Shown: positions 32,290 through 40,808, counted from the first letter of the stretch. The stretch: DNA of 45,898 bases from Glaciihabitans sp. dw_435 (GCF_018449675.1 NZ_JAAVUZ010000015.1:1-45898), one strand, 5' to 3'. The notes: generated by a model not told the origin, from the sequence alone. Translations and numbers: made by a program.

Positions 32290-32691
32290 CTACTTGCCGT
32301 TGTAGTCCTCGTCGGTGATCTGCTCGAGCCAGGTGGTCGACTTCGTGGGGTCATCCGCCGCTTCGATGATTGCGATGTGTTCCATGAAGGTGCCCTGGCT
32401 GGCAGCATGGAAGTGCTCCTCGCCGGGGGCCGCATAAATCGTCTGTCCGGGGTGAACCTCGATGACCTTGCCGTCACGGGTGCCGAAGCGGGCGACTCCC
32501 TCGGTGACGTGGAGGAACTGACCGCGGGCGTGGTGGTGCCAGGCGGTGCGGGCCCCGGGGGCAAATCGCACCTTGGCAACGGTCACGCGCTGGTCGTCGG
32601 TCTGTGGGGTCGCGATGAGGTCGAGCCAGACTTGGCCGGGAAACTGCTCGCTCGGGTTCAGGATGGTCGGCTTCTGAGGCCGGATTTCCAT
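32290..32691 (-). CDS. Cupin-domain protein
   Basis: A 133-aa single-domain cupin. Metal-ligand motif 1 is visible as WHHHARGQFLHVTEG (two or three His and Gln/Glu), and motif 2 as PGEEHFHAA. The family is often found beside carboxymuconolactone decarboxylases and reductases. Here it is divergent from such a decarboxylase across a perfect inverted repeat. The ATG is preceded by GAAGGA. Its reaction is unknown; quercetinase-like or isomerase roles are possible. Confidence 0.88.
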   Translation of the reverse strand: MEIRPQKPTILNPSEQFPGQVWLDLIATPQTDDQRVTVAKVRFAPGARTAWHHHARGQFLHVTEGVARFGTRDGKVIEVHPGQTIYAAPGEEHFHAASQGTFMEHIAIIEAADDPTKSTTWLEQITDEDYNGK

Positions 32692-32747
32692 GGGTATTCC
32701 TTCGTCTTGGCTGTACTCCTCACGACGCTACGACGGTCACGTTCGGT

Positions 32748-32789
32748 GAGGGAGACCCTGCTGGTACGCCCATCAGCAGGGTCTCCCTC
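32748..32789. promoter_or_regulatory. Perfect 16-bp inverted repeat in the cupin/CMD divergent gap
   Basis: GAGGGAGACCCTGCTG (32748-32763) is perfectly complementary to 32774-32789, with a 10-nt loop. It lies 57 bp from the cupin start and 68 bp from the decarboxylase start. Because both genes point away from it, it is not a normal terminator. It is either an extended operator or a structured leader. Confidence 0.75.
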
Positions 32790-32856
32790 GCGCGCGGGAT
32801 CTGCGGTTGGGTGGAACCCAACCACCACTACTCCATCGACACAAAGGACACATCGC

Positions 32857-33198
32857 ATGACTGACTCGACCAGCAACCAGTACCCCACGCAGGTGGGCGG
32901 CGGCCGCCGCACCCTCGGCGACTTTTCTCCGAAGCTCGCCGAACTCACCGACGATGTGCTGTTCGAGGATGTCTGGAACCGCCCCGAGCTCTCTCCCCGC
33001 GACCGCAGCCTGATCACGGTCGCGGTGCTCGCCGCCGGAGGCGACTACGACCAGCTCGCCTTCCACCTCGGCCGCGCGGTCGAGAATGGCGTCAGCCAGG
33101 ACGAACTCATCGAAGCCATCACCCACGTCACCTTCTACGCGGGCTGGCCCAAGGGCATGGGCTCGATGAACGTCGCCAAGCGCGTCTTCTCCGAGTAG
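32857..33198 (+). CDS. Carboxymuconolactone decarboxylase-family protein
   Basis: A 113-aa protein of the carboxymuconolactone decarboxylase/AhpD fold, all helical. It has the family stretch LSPRDRSLITVAVLAAGGDYDQLAFHLGRAVENGVSQDELIEAITHVTFYAGWPKGMGSM. It contains no cysteine at all, so the AhpD-type peroxidase CxxC activity is excluded and a gamma-CMD-like or uncharacterised role is more likely. AAAGGA precedes the ATG. It pairs with the divergent cupin gene. ECF41 sigma factors often control CMD genes, and an ECF41 factor is encoded elsewhere in this window, but no ECF41-like promoter is evident here. Confidence 0.9.
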   Translation: MTDSTSNQYPTQVGGGRRTLGDFSPKLAELTDDVLFEDVWNRPELSPRDRSLITVAVLAAGGDYDQLAFHLGRAVENGVSQDELIEAITHVTFYAGWPKGMGSMNVAKRVFSE

Positions 33199-33298
33199 CC
33201 AGCGCCCGCGTGACCGGCGTTGCTCGCGCGCCGAACGACGAGAGAGCGTTCCTGCCGAAGCACGGGAGGCCGCGCCCCACCGAACTACGAGAGCTAGA

Positions 33299-34498
33299 TC
33301 AGGCCTCGGTGGGCGACGCCGCATCGTCTTCGGCAGAACCAGAGGCTGATGCCGACGAGGAGGCCGACGCCGACGCGATCTCCGACTCCGGCGCAACCGA
33401 CAACGCGACCGAGGGGGCCGGGGCCGTCGTGCGCGCGGGTCGGTACACGATGCGGGAGTGGTACACAAAGCGCACGACGAAGCCGACCGCGATGAGCAGG
33501 GCCTGCACGATGAGGCTCGGCACGGGCAGCGCTTCCACGATGAAGTAGAGCGCGGTCGTGCGCACGGCTGTTTCGGTGCCGTTGAACGCCAGCGACTGTG
33601 CGAAGCGGATCCAGACCGACCGCCCGCCATCCCGCAGATCGTGGAACACGAAGCGCTCCAGCAGCACGAAGTTGCCGATGATCGTGATGATCGCGGCGGT
33701 GATCGCGGCCGCGAGGTACCAAACGCCGAACGCCTGCAGCGCACCCATGATCGCGACATTGGCGATCGCTCCGATGGCGCCAACCACGGCGAAGCCCGAG
33801 AGCCGCCCGAACCGCAGCGCACCCAGCTGTGTGATGAACCGCAGTCCCTGGCGCAGGTCGGCCTTGGATGACCCGGCCTCACGCTTGCCGAACACAAACG
33901 GTTCCTCGACCACGACCAGGTTCGTGCGGGCGAGAATCTCGAGCAAAATTTTGAAACCACGCGGGCGCAGGTCGCTGAGGTCAACGGAATCGCGACGCAG
34001 GGCGAAGAACCCCGTCATCGGGTCGGTGACGTTGCGCAGCTTGATCGGGAACATCGCCCGGGTCAGCACCGTGCTGCCGCTCGACACGAGATGCCGAAAC
34101 TGGTTGTCGAGGCCGCGGGATGACCCACCGTCGAGGTGCCGTGAGGCCACCACGACGTCGGCATTCTGCTCCACGCCGCTGGCCAGCAGCACCGGGATCA
34201 TCTCCGGCGGATGCTGCAAATCCCCGTCCATCACGACGATCCAGTTGCCCGTGCTCGCGGCGATTCCTTCGAGCACGGCACCGGACAGCCCGCCGACGGG
34301 CTCTGCACGATGAATCAGCCGCACGGGCAGGGCGGACTCGGCCGCCACCGCGCGAATCACGGCGGGTGTGTCATCCGTCGAATCATCGACAAAGACAATC
34401 TCGGCAACACGCCCATCCAGCGCGGCAGTGATGCGCCCCACCAGCGTGCGCACATTCGGCGCCTCGTTGAAGGTCGGGACAATGATCGTGACGTCCAT
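33299..34498 (-). CDS. GT2 glycosyltransferase fused to a GtrA-like membrane domain
   Basis: A 399-aa protein. The N-terminal GT2 domain (1-230) has the dolichol-phosphate-mannose-synthase pattern: VPTFNEAPNV, VDDSTDDT, and Asp91-x-Asp93 in VVMDGDLQHPPEM. The C-terminal part (about 245-370) has four hydrophobic helices of the GtrA family (GFAVVGAIGAIANVAIMGALQAFG). The last ~45 residues are a Ser/Ala/Glu low-complexity tail. Such proteins make polyprenyl-phosphate sugars and may flip them for use by GT-C enzymes. One of these is encoded divergently next door, which supports donor and transferase roles. ATG 34498 follows AAGGTGG. Confidence 0.92.
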   Translation of the reverse strand: MDVTIIVPTFNEAPNVRTLVGRITAALDGRVAEIVFVDDSTDDTPAVIRAVAAESALPVRLIHRAEPVGGLSGAVLEGIAASTGNWIVVMDGDLQHPPEMIPVLLASGVEQNADVVVASRHLDGGSSRGLDNQFRHLVSSGSTVLTRAMFPIKLRNVTDPMTGFFALRRDSVDLSDLRPRGFKILLEILARTNLVVVEEPFVFGKREAGSSKADLRQGLRFITQLGALRFGRLSGFAVVGAIGAIANVAIMGALQAFGVWYLAAAITAAIITIIGNFVLLERFVFHDLRDGGRSVWIRFAQSLAFNGTETAVRTTALYFIVEALPVPSLIVQALLIAVGFVVRFVYHSRIVYRPARTTAPAPSVALSVAPESEIASASASSSASASGSAEDDAASPTEA

Positions 34499-34623
34499 AC
34501 CCCCACCTTCGCCGCACGCGTGCCAGAAAGCACTAAGAATACGGGGCGGCAGAGAACTCCGAGCATCCTTGGGATGAACATCACAGAATGAGTGAATGCG
34601 GCGTGTGACCATTAACCAACCTC

Positions 34624-36165
34624 ATGACGACGAACCTTTCCATCGACACCTCCCGCATTCGACCGGGCGTGCCGCGGCGACCCCGGTTTGCGATCGTCGT
34701 CGTGGTCGTGTCGGTCGCGGCGGTGCTGGTCTCGGCTATCGGGTCGTGGATTCCGTCGTTCTGGGGCGACGAGGCCGCCAGCGTGATGTCCGCCAACCGC
34801 AGCGTCGTGAGCCTCGCCGCAATGATCACGCACGTGGACGCCGTGCACGCCGTCTACTACCTCGGCCTGCACGTGTGGGTCGGGATCTTCGGCAGCTCCC
34901 CGTTCTCGGTGCGGCTGCCGAGCGCCTTCGCGATCGGCGTCACCGTCGCCGCGGTCATGGTGATCGCCCGCCGCCTCGGCGGCACCCGCATCGCGATCGC
35001 CGCCGGAATCATCTGCGCGGTGCTCCCCCGCGTCACCTACATGGGTTCGGAAACCCGCTCGTACGCCTTCTCCGCCGCCATCGTCGCATGGCTGACGGTG
35101 CTGCTGCTGGTGCTGCTCGAGCGACGCACCGCCTCGCGCCGCTGGTGGTTCGCGTACGGCGCGCTGCTCGCGTTCGGCACCTACGTGTTCCTCTATGTGG
35201 TGCTGATCATCATCGCGCACGCGCTGGTGCTGCTGAGCGCGCGCGTCTCCCGCGCCTTTATGCTGCGGTGGCTGAAAACCATCGCGATCGTCGTCGCGTC
35301 CGCCAGCCCCATCATCGTGTGGGGATACGTCGAGCGCGGGCAGATCTCGTTCCTCCAGCGCTACGACGAGGTGAGCGGGCGCAAGGTCACCGTCGACCTC
35401 TGGTTCGGCGAGCCCCTGTTCGCCATTGTCGCGTGGACGCTCATCCTCCTCGCCCTCGTCGCCGGCATCCTCGCATGGAGGTCGCGCAGCCGCCTGCCCC
35501 GGTTGCCGTCGGAGGGGTGGATGCCCCGCCTCGATGTTCTCGCCGCGACCTGGGCCTTCGTGCCCGCCGTCATCCTCATCAGCACCGACCCCATCGCCCA
35601 CATCTACACACCCCGCTACCTCTCGTACTGTGCGCCCGCCGTGGCACTTCTCATCGCCGTAGGACTCGACTGGGCCGCGCGTCGCCGTGCCCCACTGGTC
35701 GCGGCCGGCCTCGTCATCATCACCCTGTGCGCCGTCCCGGTCTGGTTCAACCAGCGCCAGCCCTACGCAAAGAACGAGAGCGACTTCGCCCAGATCAGCG
35801 AGGTGATTGGCGCCCACGCCGAACCCGGGGATGCCATCGCCTTCGACGAGACGACCCGCCCCTCCCTCCGACCCCGGCTGGCGATGCACGTGTACCCGGC
35901 GGACTACACCGGCCTCGAGGATGTCACTCTCAAGTCGCCGTACCGCACCAGCCTCAGCTGGTACGACCGCGCGTACTCGATCGCCGACGCCGCAGCGCTG
36001 GGCCGCCTCGACGGCGTGCACCGACTGTGGATGGTCGAGTACTCCGTGGACGGCTCCACCCACACCGCCGGGCGCGACGACCTCGAGCACCTCGGCTTTA
36101 CCGTGACCCGCCAGTTCGCCACCCACCGCAGCGTCATCTACGAGTACGAGCGTCCCGGCGCCTGA
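34624..36165 (+). CDS. GT-C-fold membrane glycosyltransferase (ArnT/PMT-like)
   Basis: A 513-aa polytopic membrane protein with about 10-12 helices. The first extracytoplasmic loop carries WGDEAASV, the DE pair that marks GT39/GT83-type GT-C enzymes using polyprenyl-phosphate sugars. A second conserved ETRSYAF segment (about 140) is also seen in this family. The C-terminal 130 residues form a soluble, probably extracytoplasmic domain. It is divergent from the GT2-GtrA gene (125-bp gap), the likely source of its lipid-linked sugar donor. It probably glycosylates a cell-envelope polymer or protein (inference). Confidence 0.88.
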   Translation: MTTNLSIDTSRIRPGVPRRPRFAIVVVVVSVAAVLVSAIGSWIPSFWGDEAASVMSANRSVVSLAAMITHVDAVHAVYYLGLHVWVGIFGSSPFSVRLPSAFAIGVTVAAVMVIARRLGGTRIAIAAGIICAVLPRVTYMGSETRSYAFSAAIVAWLTVLLLVLLERRTASRRWWFAYGALLAFGTYVFLYVVLIIIAHALVLLSARVSRAFMLRWLKTIAIVVASASPIIVWGYVERGQISFLQRYDEVSGRKVTVDLWFGEPLFAIVAWTLILLALVAGILAWRSRSRLPRLPSEGWMPRLDVLAATWAFVPAVILISTDPIAHIYTPRYLSYCAPAVALLIAVGLDWAARRRAPLVAAGLVIITLCAVPVWFNQRQPYAKNESDFAQISEVIGAHAEPGDAIAFDETTRPSLRPRLAMHVYPADYTGLEDVTLKSPYRTSLSWYDRAYSIADAAALGRLDGVHRLWMVEYSVDGSTHTAGRDDLEHLGFTVTRQFATHRSVIYEYERPGA

Positions 36166-36230
36166 CGCGTCACTCGGACCACAACACGGGCGAATGCGGC
36201 TCTTCGGGGCGAGCGCGCACGCCCGGAAGC

Positions 36231-36475
36231 GCCTAACTCGCCCGTCGTAGCAATGGCAGTGATCCCGTCCGCGCCGAACTCGCCCGCTGTGACGCCGTTA
36301 ACCACGAACCGGCGCCGAAGTCGCCCGGATTGCGCGCCACCCGGCGTCCCGGGGCTGCCGAACTCGCCCGGATCCGGACGCCACCGCGCTTCACCCCGCC
36401 GAACTCGCCCGGTTTACGCGGCACCGGGCCCTCGGCCGCTGCAAACCCGCCCGATTTGCGCGCGCGAGCTGTTAA
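36231..36475. repeat. 41-43-bp phased box array 3
   Basis: Six copies of GCCGAACTCGCCCG or a close variant start at about 36231, 36273, 36314, 36357, 36398 and 36440, so spacing is 41-43 bp. The sequence between boxes is not conserved. The array ends at the 58-bp hairpin copy 3. From 36534 to 36694 there is a possible promoter area but no further box. No gene is recognisable between 36166 and 36694. Confidence 0.78.
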
Positions 36476-36533
36476 CGGGCGAAAGCGCTGAAAACGGGCC
36501 AGCGCGCCTGACCGTTTTCAGCGCAATCGCCCG
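36476..36533. repeat. 58-bp dispersed hairpin element, copy 3
   Basis: Arms of 22 nt (36476-36497 and 36512-36533) around a 14-nt loop. The outer CGGGCGA/TCGCCCG and inner GCGCTGAAAACGG/CCGTTTTCAGCGC segments pair perfectly, with a 2-nt A/A interruption. It differs from copy 2 at only a few positions, one of them in the loop. Confidence 0.87.
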
Positions 36534-36694
36534 CTTTCGTTTCGCCGAGGCGGCGGCGGTCCGAGTCATCCCGAATCGCGGTCCGGGACCTCGCAGGCAC
36601 GATTGGTACCCTGTCCTCTAACGATGGAGGACGAAATAGTGACGTGCATGACAGCTGGAACGGGTGTGCTTTCCGCACCCGAGGTGGATTCTCA

Positions 36695-39217
36695 GTGAAT
36701 CCGTTGGACCGGCTGAAGGCACCGCTGCGCCGCACCCTGGGCAAGGCGCAGCGAAGCGTGCGCGCCGAACTGCACGCGTTCAGCCGCGATCGCCCGATCG
36801 TTTCCGGCTCCGTTCTCTACGAGTCGTTCGCCGGCAACGGCGCCCTCTGCAACCCGGAAGCCATCTTCCGCGAGCTGCTCCGCGCCCCCGACATGCAGCA
36901 CCTCACCCACATCTGGGTGCTCGACAACCTCGCCCGGCACACCGAGATTCAGGCGGAGTTCGCCTCCGCCCCCAACGTGCGCTTCATCACCCGCCGCACC
37001 CCCGCGTACTTCGCCGCGCTCGCCACGAGCCAGTACCTCATCAACAACTCGACGTTCCCCGCCGACTTCAGCAAGCGCCCCGGCCAGACCTACGTCAACA
37101 CCTGGCACGGCACCCCGCTCAAGCTCATGGGCTACGACATGCCCGACGGCGCCGCGGAGTCGGCCAACACCCTCCGCAACTTCCTCATGGCGGACTACCT
37201 CCTCTCCGGCGGCCCGTTCATGACCCACCGCGTCTACGAAGAGGCGTACAAGCTCGGCGGCCTCTATCGCGGACAGGTGATCGAAGAGGGCTACCCGCGT
37301 ATGGATCATCAGTGGATGACCCCCGCCGACGACACCGCCGCACGCCAGCGCCTCGAAGCTGCCGGCATCGATCTCCGCGGTCGCGAGATCGTGCTGTACG
37401 CACCGACGTGGAAGGGCACCTCGTTCTCGAACCCCGCCAACGATGCACGGGAACTCCTCGAGGCATCCGCTGACCTGCAATCTCGCCTCGGCGACCGCTT
37501 CGTTGTGCTGCTCAAGACGCACCAGGTCGTCTACGAACTCGCACAGAAGACGGGCGGCGCCAGCCACATCGTGGTGCCGAACGACATCCCGACGAACACC
37601 GTGCTGGGTATCTCCAGCGTGCTCATCACCGACTACTCGTCGATCATCGTCGACTACCTGCCGCTGAACCGTCCGGCGTTCTTCTTCATCCCCGACGCGG
37701 AGCAATACGCGGACGACCGCGGCACCTACTTCGATCTGGAAGACCTGCCGGGCGCCGTGTTCGACTCCGTGAGCGAGCTCGCCCGGGGCATCCTCGACGC
37801 CGTCGGGCTGCCCTCACCGCAGTACTCGCCTACCCAGCTCGCGTACTTCGACCAGTTCGTCCCGTTTGACGATGGTGGGGCATCCGCTCGCGTCGTCGAC
37901 ATCGTGTTCCGCGGACGCACGGCAGACCGCCGCCTCGTTTCCCTGTCGTCGTCGACGCGCACGAGCATCCTGCTGCATCTCGGCGGCATGCGCTCGAACG
38001 GCATCACCAGCTCCGCGCTCAACCTGCTGAACGCGATCGACAGCTCCCTGTTCGACGTGTCCGTCATCCTGCAGAAGCCGGGCGGTGACGACCAGCGCGC
38101 CAACCAGCTGCGCATCCCGCCGCACGTGCGGCAGTTCCACCGCTTCGGCGGCATGAACGGCCACAAGACAACGCACACCCTGCGCCGCGTGCGCAACGCG
38201 ACGACCCGAGCCCCGCGCCCGACCGAGCCCGCCAGCCTGCAGACCATGTGGGCCGACGAGTGGGAACGCTGCTTCGGCGACAGCACGTTTGACGCCGTCA
38301 TCGACTTCAGCGGATACAGCCCCTTCTGGGCCAATCTCTTCTCGCACTCGCCCGACGCGATCCGGTCGATCTGGCTGCACAACGACATGGAGTCCGAGAC
38401 CCGCCGGGTCACCCGCGGCCGCATGCGCATGCGCCGCTCGCTGCCCGCGGTGTTCGCCACCTACTCCCGGTTCGACTCGCTCATCTCGGTCTCCGAGAGC
38501 CTGGCCGAGGTCAACGCGAAGTCTCTCGCCGCGCGCTGGAACCTCGAGCCCGAGCACTTCGTCGCCGCCCGCAACATGGTCGACGCCTCCCACGTCGAGC
38601 AGGGGCTCCTCGAGCCGCTGACCTCGCTTGAGGAGACCGAAGACGCCAGCGCCGGCACCTGGCTCAACGATCTCGAGCACCGCGACGACCTGCGCTGGTT
38701 CGTCTCGGTAGGACGTTTCTCGCCCGAGAAGAACCAGGAGCGCCTGCTCCGGTCGTTCGCCATGATTCGCGACCGCCACCCCGAAGCGCGCCTCCTGGTC
38801 GTGGGATACGGCCCCCTCCAGTCGCACCTCGAGCACCTCGTCACTCACCTGGGACTCACCGACGCCGCGTTCGTGGTCGGCCCGTTCTCGAACCCGTTCC
38901 CGCTGCTGGCCAACGCAGACTGCTTCGTGCTGTCGAGCAACTACGAGGGTCAGCCGATGGTGCTGCTCGAGGCCGCCATCGCGGGGCTGCCCATTGTGTC
39001 GGTCGACTTCGCGACGGTGCGCGACGCGCTTCCCGAGTCCCACATTCTGGTCGTGGATCAGGATGACGCGGCTCTCGCACAGGGAATGGAAGCGTTCCTC
39101 CGTGGCGAGGTAGAGCCCGCCGCCCTCGACGTGGACGCCTACAACGCGGCGGCCGTGCGCGAGTTCCACATCGCGACGCGGACCGCGGAGCTCGCCCAGC
39201 GCACCGACACCGCCTAA
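36695..39217 (+). CDS. Fusion of CDP-glycerol glycerophosphotransferase-like and GT4 glycosyltransferase domains
   Basis: An 840-aa cytosolic-face envelope enzyme. The first half (about 30-400) matches the CDP-glycerol:poly(glycerophosphate) glycerophosphotransferase family (TagB/TagF type): NTWHGTPLKLMGYDM with conserved His near residue 138, VLYAPTWKGTSF, and ITDYSSIIVDYLPLNRP. The second half (about 430-835) is a GT4 glycosyltransferase: FVSVGRFSPEKNQERLLRSF, VVGYGPLQSHLE, and SSNYEGQPMVLLEAAIAGLPIVS with the E-x7-E motif. One chain therefore probably adds polyol-phosphate and a sugar to a teichoic-acid-like polymer. GTG 36695 with AGGTGG is preferred to GTG 36644. It lies just after repeat array 3. 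Confidence 0.88.
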   Translation: MNPLDRLKAPLRRTLGKAQRSVRAELHAFSRDRPIVSGSVLYESFAGNGALCNPEAIFRELLRAPDMQHLTHIWVLDNLARHTEIQAEFASAPNVRFITRRTPAYFAALATSQYLINNSTFPADFSKRPGQTYVNTWHGTPLKLMGYDMPDGAAESANTLRNFLMADYLLSGGPFMTHRVYEEAYKLGGLYRGQVIEEGYPRMDHQWMTPADDTAARQRLEAAGIDLRGREIVLYAPTWKGTSFSNPANDARELLEASADLQSRLGDRFVVLLKTHQVVYELAQKTGGASHIVVPNDIPTNTVLGISSVLITDYSSIIVDYLPLNRPAFFFIPDAEQYADDRGTYFDLEDLPGAVFDSVSELARGILDAVGLPSPQYSPTQLAYFDQFVPFDDGGASARVVDIVFRGRTADRRLVSLSSSTRTSILLHLGGMRSNGITSSALNLLNAIDSSLFDVSVILQKPGGDDQRANQLRIPPHVRQFHRFGGMNGHKTTHTLRRVRNATTRAPRPTEPASLQTMWADEWERCFGDSTFDAVIDFSGYSPFWANLFSHSPDAIRSIWLHNDMESETRRVTRGRMRMRRSLPAVFATYSRFDSLISVSESLAEVNAKSLAARWNLEPEHFVAARNMVDASHVEQGLLEPLTSLEETEDASAGTWLNDLEHRDDLRWFVSVGRFSPEKNQERLLRSFAMIRDRHPEARLLVVGYGPLQSHLEHLVTHLGLTDAAFVVGPFSNPFPLLANADCFVLSSNYEGQPMVLLEAAIAGLPIVSVDFATVRDALPESHILVVDQDDAALAQGMEAFLRGEVEPAALDVDAYNAAAVREFHIATRTAELAQRTDTA

Positions 39218-39277
39218 GCCGGTTCACCCAGCGAACAGGGGTGCCGCCGCGGCAGCCGCCTTTAGTAGGGTCCCCCT

Positions 39278-39628
39278 ATGAAGTTCAATGAGGCGACCAT
39301 CGGCATCCCCGTAACCGACCTGGCTCGCGCGACGGCCTGGTACCAAAACGCATTCGACCTCGGCGCTCCCGACCAGGAGCCACTGCCCGGCCTCGCCGAG
39401 TGGAACCTCGGCCCCGTCTGGCTGCAACTCGCCGAGCTCCCCGACACCGCCGACGTCGAGGGCATCTCCCTGAACATCAGCGTCGACGACGCGACGGCCA
39501 CGCAGCTACTCTTCGCCGACAAGGGCCTGACAGTCTCCGACGTGCAACGCTTCGAGGGAGCCGTCGAATACTTCGAACTCACCGATCCGGACGGCAACGC
39601 CATCGGCTTCGTCACCGAGCTGGGCTGA
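39278..39628 (+). CDS. VOC-family protein
   Basis: A 116-aa vicinal-oxygen-chelate fold protein. It opens with the family pattern NEATIGIPVTDLARATAWYQNAFDLG and closes with VEYFELTDPDGNAIGFVTELG. One module repeats in the two halves. Metal ligands are not certain. A cupin gene follows after 6 nt and a small membrane protein after that, so the three form one operon. Function unknown. Confidence 0.88.
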   Translation: MKFNEATIGIPVTDLARATAWYQNAFDLGAPDQEPLPGLAEWNLGPVWLQLAELPDTADVEGISLNISVDDATATQLLFADKGLTVSDVQRFEGAVEYFELTDPDGNAIGFVTELG

Positions 39629-39634
39629 GCCCCC

Positions 39635-39973
39635 GTGACCGAATCGCCCGTCTCCCGCGTCATCCTGTCCGACCACTCTCTCCCCGCGGCATTGGCCGTG
39701 TCCCATGTCGAGGTGCGGCGCATCACGATCGCCCCGTCCACCGCGCTCGGCGCCCACACCCACAACGGGCCCGTGTTCGGAACCATCGAGCAGGGCTCTG
39801 TCGTCTTTCAGGTAGCGGATGACCCGGAGGTCACGTTGCACGCCGGTGACACCTTCTACGAGCCATCCGCTACCACCATCACCAAGTTCGACGCGACCGA
39901 CGAAGGTGTCACGTTCCTCGGTTACTTCCTGCTGGAGGCGGACACGCAGCCCGAACTCGTGTTCGTCAGCTGA
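39635..39973 (+). CDS. Small cupin protein
   Basis: A 112-aa cupin_2 protein, starting at GTG, with GAHTHNGPVFGTIEQGSVVFQV (metal motif 1) and LHAGDTFYEPSATTITKFDATDEG in place of a canonical motif 2. Only part of the metal-binding set is conserved. It lies 6 nt after the VOC gene. Its stop codon shares one base with the start of the next gene (TGATG), consistent with coupled translation. Confidence 0.86.
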   Translation: MTESPVSRVILSDHSLPAALAVSHVEVRRITIAPSTALGAHTHNGPVFGTIEQGSVVFQVADDPEVTLHAGDTFYEPSATTITKFDATDEGVTFLGYFLLEADTQPELVFVS

Positions 39974-40248
39974 TGGACACGCGGCCGTCCCTGATCCAGG
40001 AGCGTCACGGAATCAACCGTGTCCGTATCGTCGGTATCTGCCTCGCGTCCCTCGGCGGCGTGCTACTCATCGGGGAGGTGCTGCTCGCCTTCGTGGACAG
40101 CGAGCTCCATCTCGACTGGTACTTCCCCGCACTGGCCGCGTTCATCCTCCTGAACGGAGCGATGCAGCTGCGCAGCTCCCGCAAGTTACGGCTCGCCTTC
40201 GAGGCGAAGCATGGGGCGGATGCCGGCAAGCAGGAGCCCGTCACGTAG
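39973..40248 (+). CDS. Small two-helix membrane protein
   Basis: A 91-aa protein with two predicted membrane helices (RIVGICLASLGGVLLIGEVLLAFV and YFPALAAFILLNGAMQL) and charged termini, including a basic SSRKLRLAFEAKH segment. No family is recognised. It shares a base with the stop of the upstream cupin gene and ends 24 bp from the convergent peroxiredoxin gene. Confidence 0.8.
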   Translation: MDTRPSLIQERHGINRVRIVGICLASLGGVLLIGEVLLAFVDSELHLDWYFPALAAFILLNGAMQLRSSRKLRLAFEAKHGADAGKQEPVT

Positions 40249-40272
40249 CGGTCGCGCCGAACGCGGGCTGCC

Positions 40273-40728
40273 TTACGCCAGCTGCGCGATAGCCCCAGCA
40301 ACCTCGGCCTCGTTGTAGCTCGCGCCCGGGTTGGTGGACACGTGCGCGTAGCGGGTGACACCGTCGCGGTCGAGCAGGATGCTTCCCGACTGCTGCAGCA
40401 GACCGAACACCTTGCGCAGCAGGCCGACCTCCTCGTGGGCGGTGCCCGACTGGCCAACCACCACGTCGAACGGCAGGGCCTTCTTCGCCTTCCAGGCGGT
40501 GGCCGAGGCGAGGTCTTCCGGAACGGCAATCACAACACGCACGCCAGCCTTGTCAAACGCGTCGTGTCCCTTCGCCATCTTCGCGACAGCGGCGTTGCAC
40601 TGCGCGCACGACAGCGCGCGCATGAAGTACACGAACACGCCCTTGTCACCCTCGTTGGACTTCAGGTCGAAGGACTTTCCCTCCGTGCTGACGAGCGAGA
40701 GCGTGGGCGTTGAGCCGATTTCAATCAT
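40273..40728 (-). CDS. Peroxiredoxin/AhpC-TSA-like thioredoxin-fold protein
   Basis: A 151-aa thioredoxin-fold protein of the AhpC/TSA-redoxin group with a CAQC motif (ALSCAQCNAAVAKM) in the first helix region and LLDRDGVTRYAHVSTNPGASYNEAEV at the C-terminus. The CxxC indicates redox activity, but the canonical Prx PxxxT/SxxC motif is missing, so peroxidase activity is not certain. A divergent MarR gene and a 35-bp inverted repeat lie directly upstream. Confidence 0.85.
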   Translation of the reverse strand: MIEIGSTPTLSLVSTEGKSFDLKSNEGDKGVFVYFMRALSCAQCNAAVAKMAKGHDAFDKAGVRVVIAVPEDLASATAWKAKKALPFDVVVGQSGTAHEEVGLLRKVFGLLQQSGSILLDRDGVTRYAHVSTNPGASYNEAEVAGAIAQLA

Positions 40729-40748
40729 GTGAAGCCTCCGGAAGAAAT

Positions 40749-40783
40749 TAGTAAGGTAACTTGTCGGTAAAGCTACCTTACTA
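40749..40783. promoter_or_regulatory. Inverted repeat in the peroxiredoxin/MarR gap
   Basis: TAGTAAGGTA (40749-40758) and its exact complement (40774-40783), with 15-bp spacing. It overlaps the probable promoter of the MarR gene, whose -10 box TACTCT (40797-40802) would start transcription at the ATG. Confidence 0.68.
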
Positions 40784-40808
40784 TTTCGTATTCGGCTACT
40801 CTTCGAAC

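Noticed and set aside
33210-33548. A 112-codon plus-strand open frame
   Set aside because: It overlaps the Ala/Ser/Glu-rich 3' end of the GT2-GtrA gene in antisense and has no ribosome site or family match.
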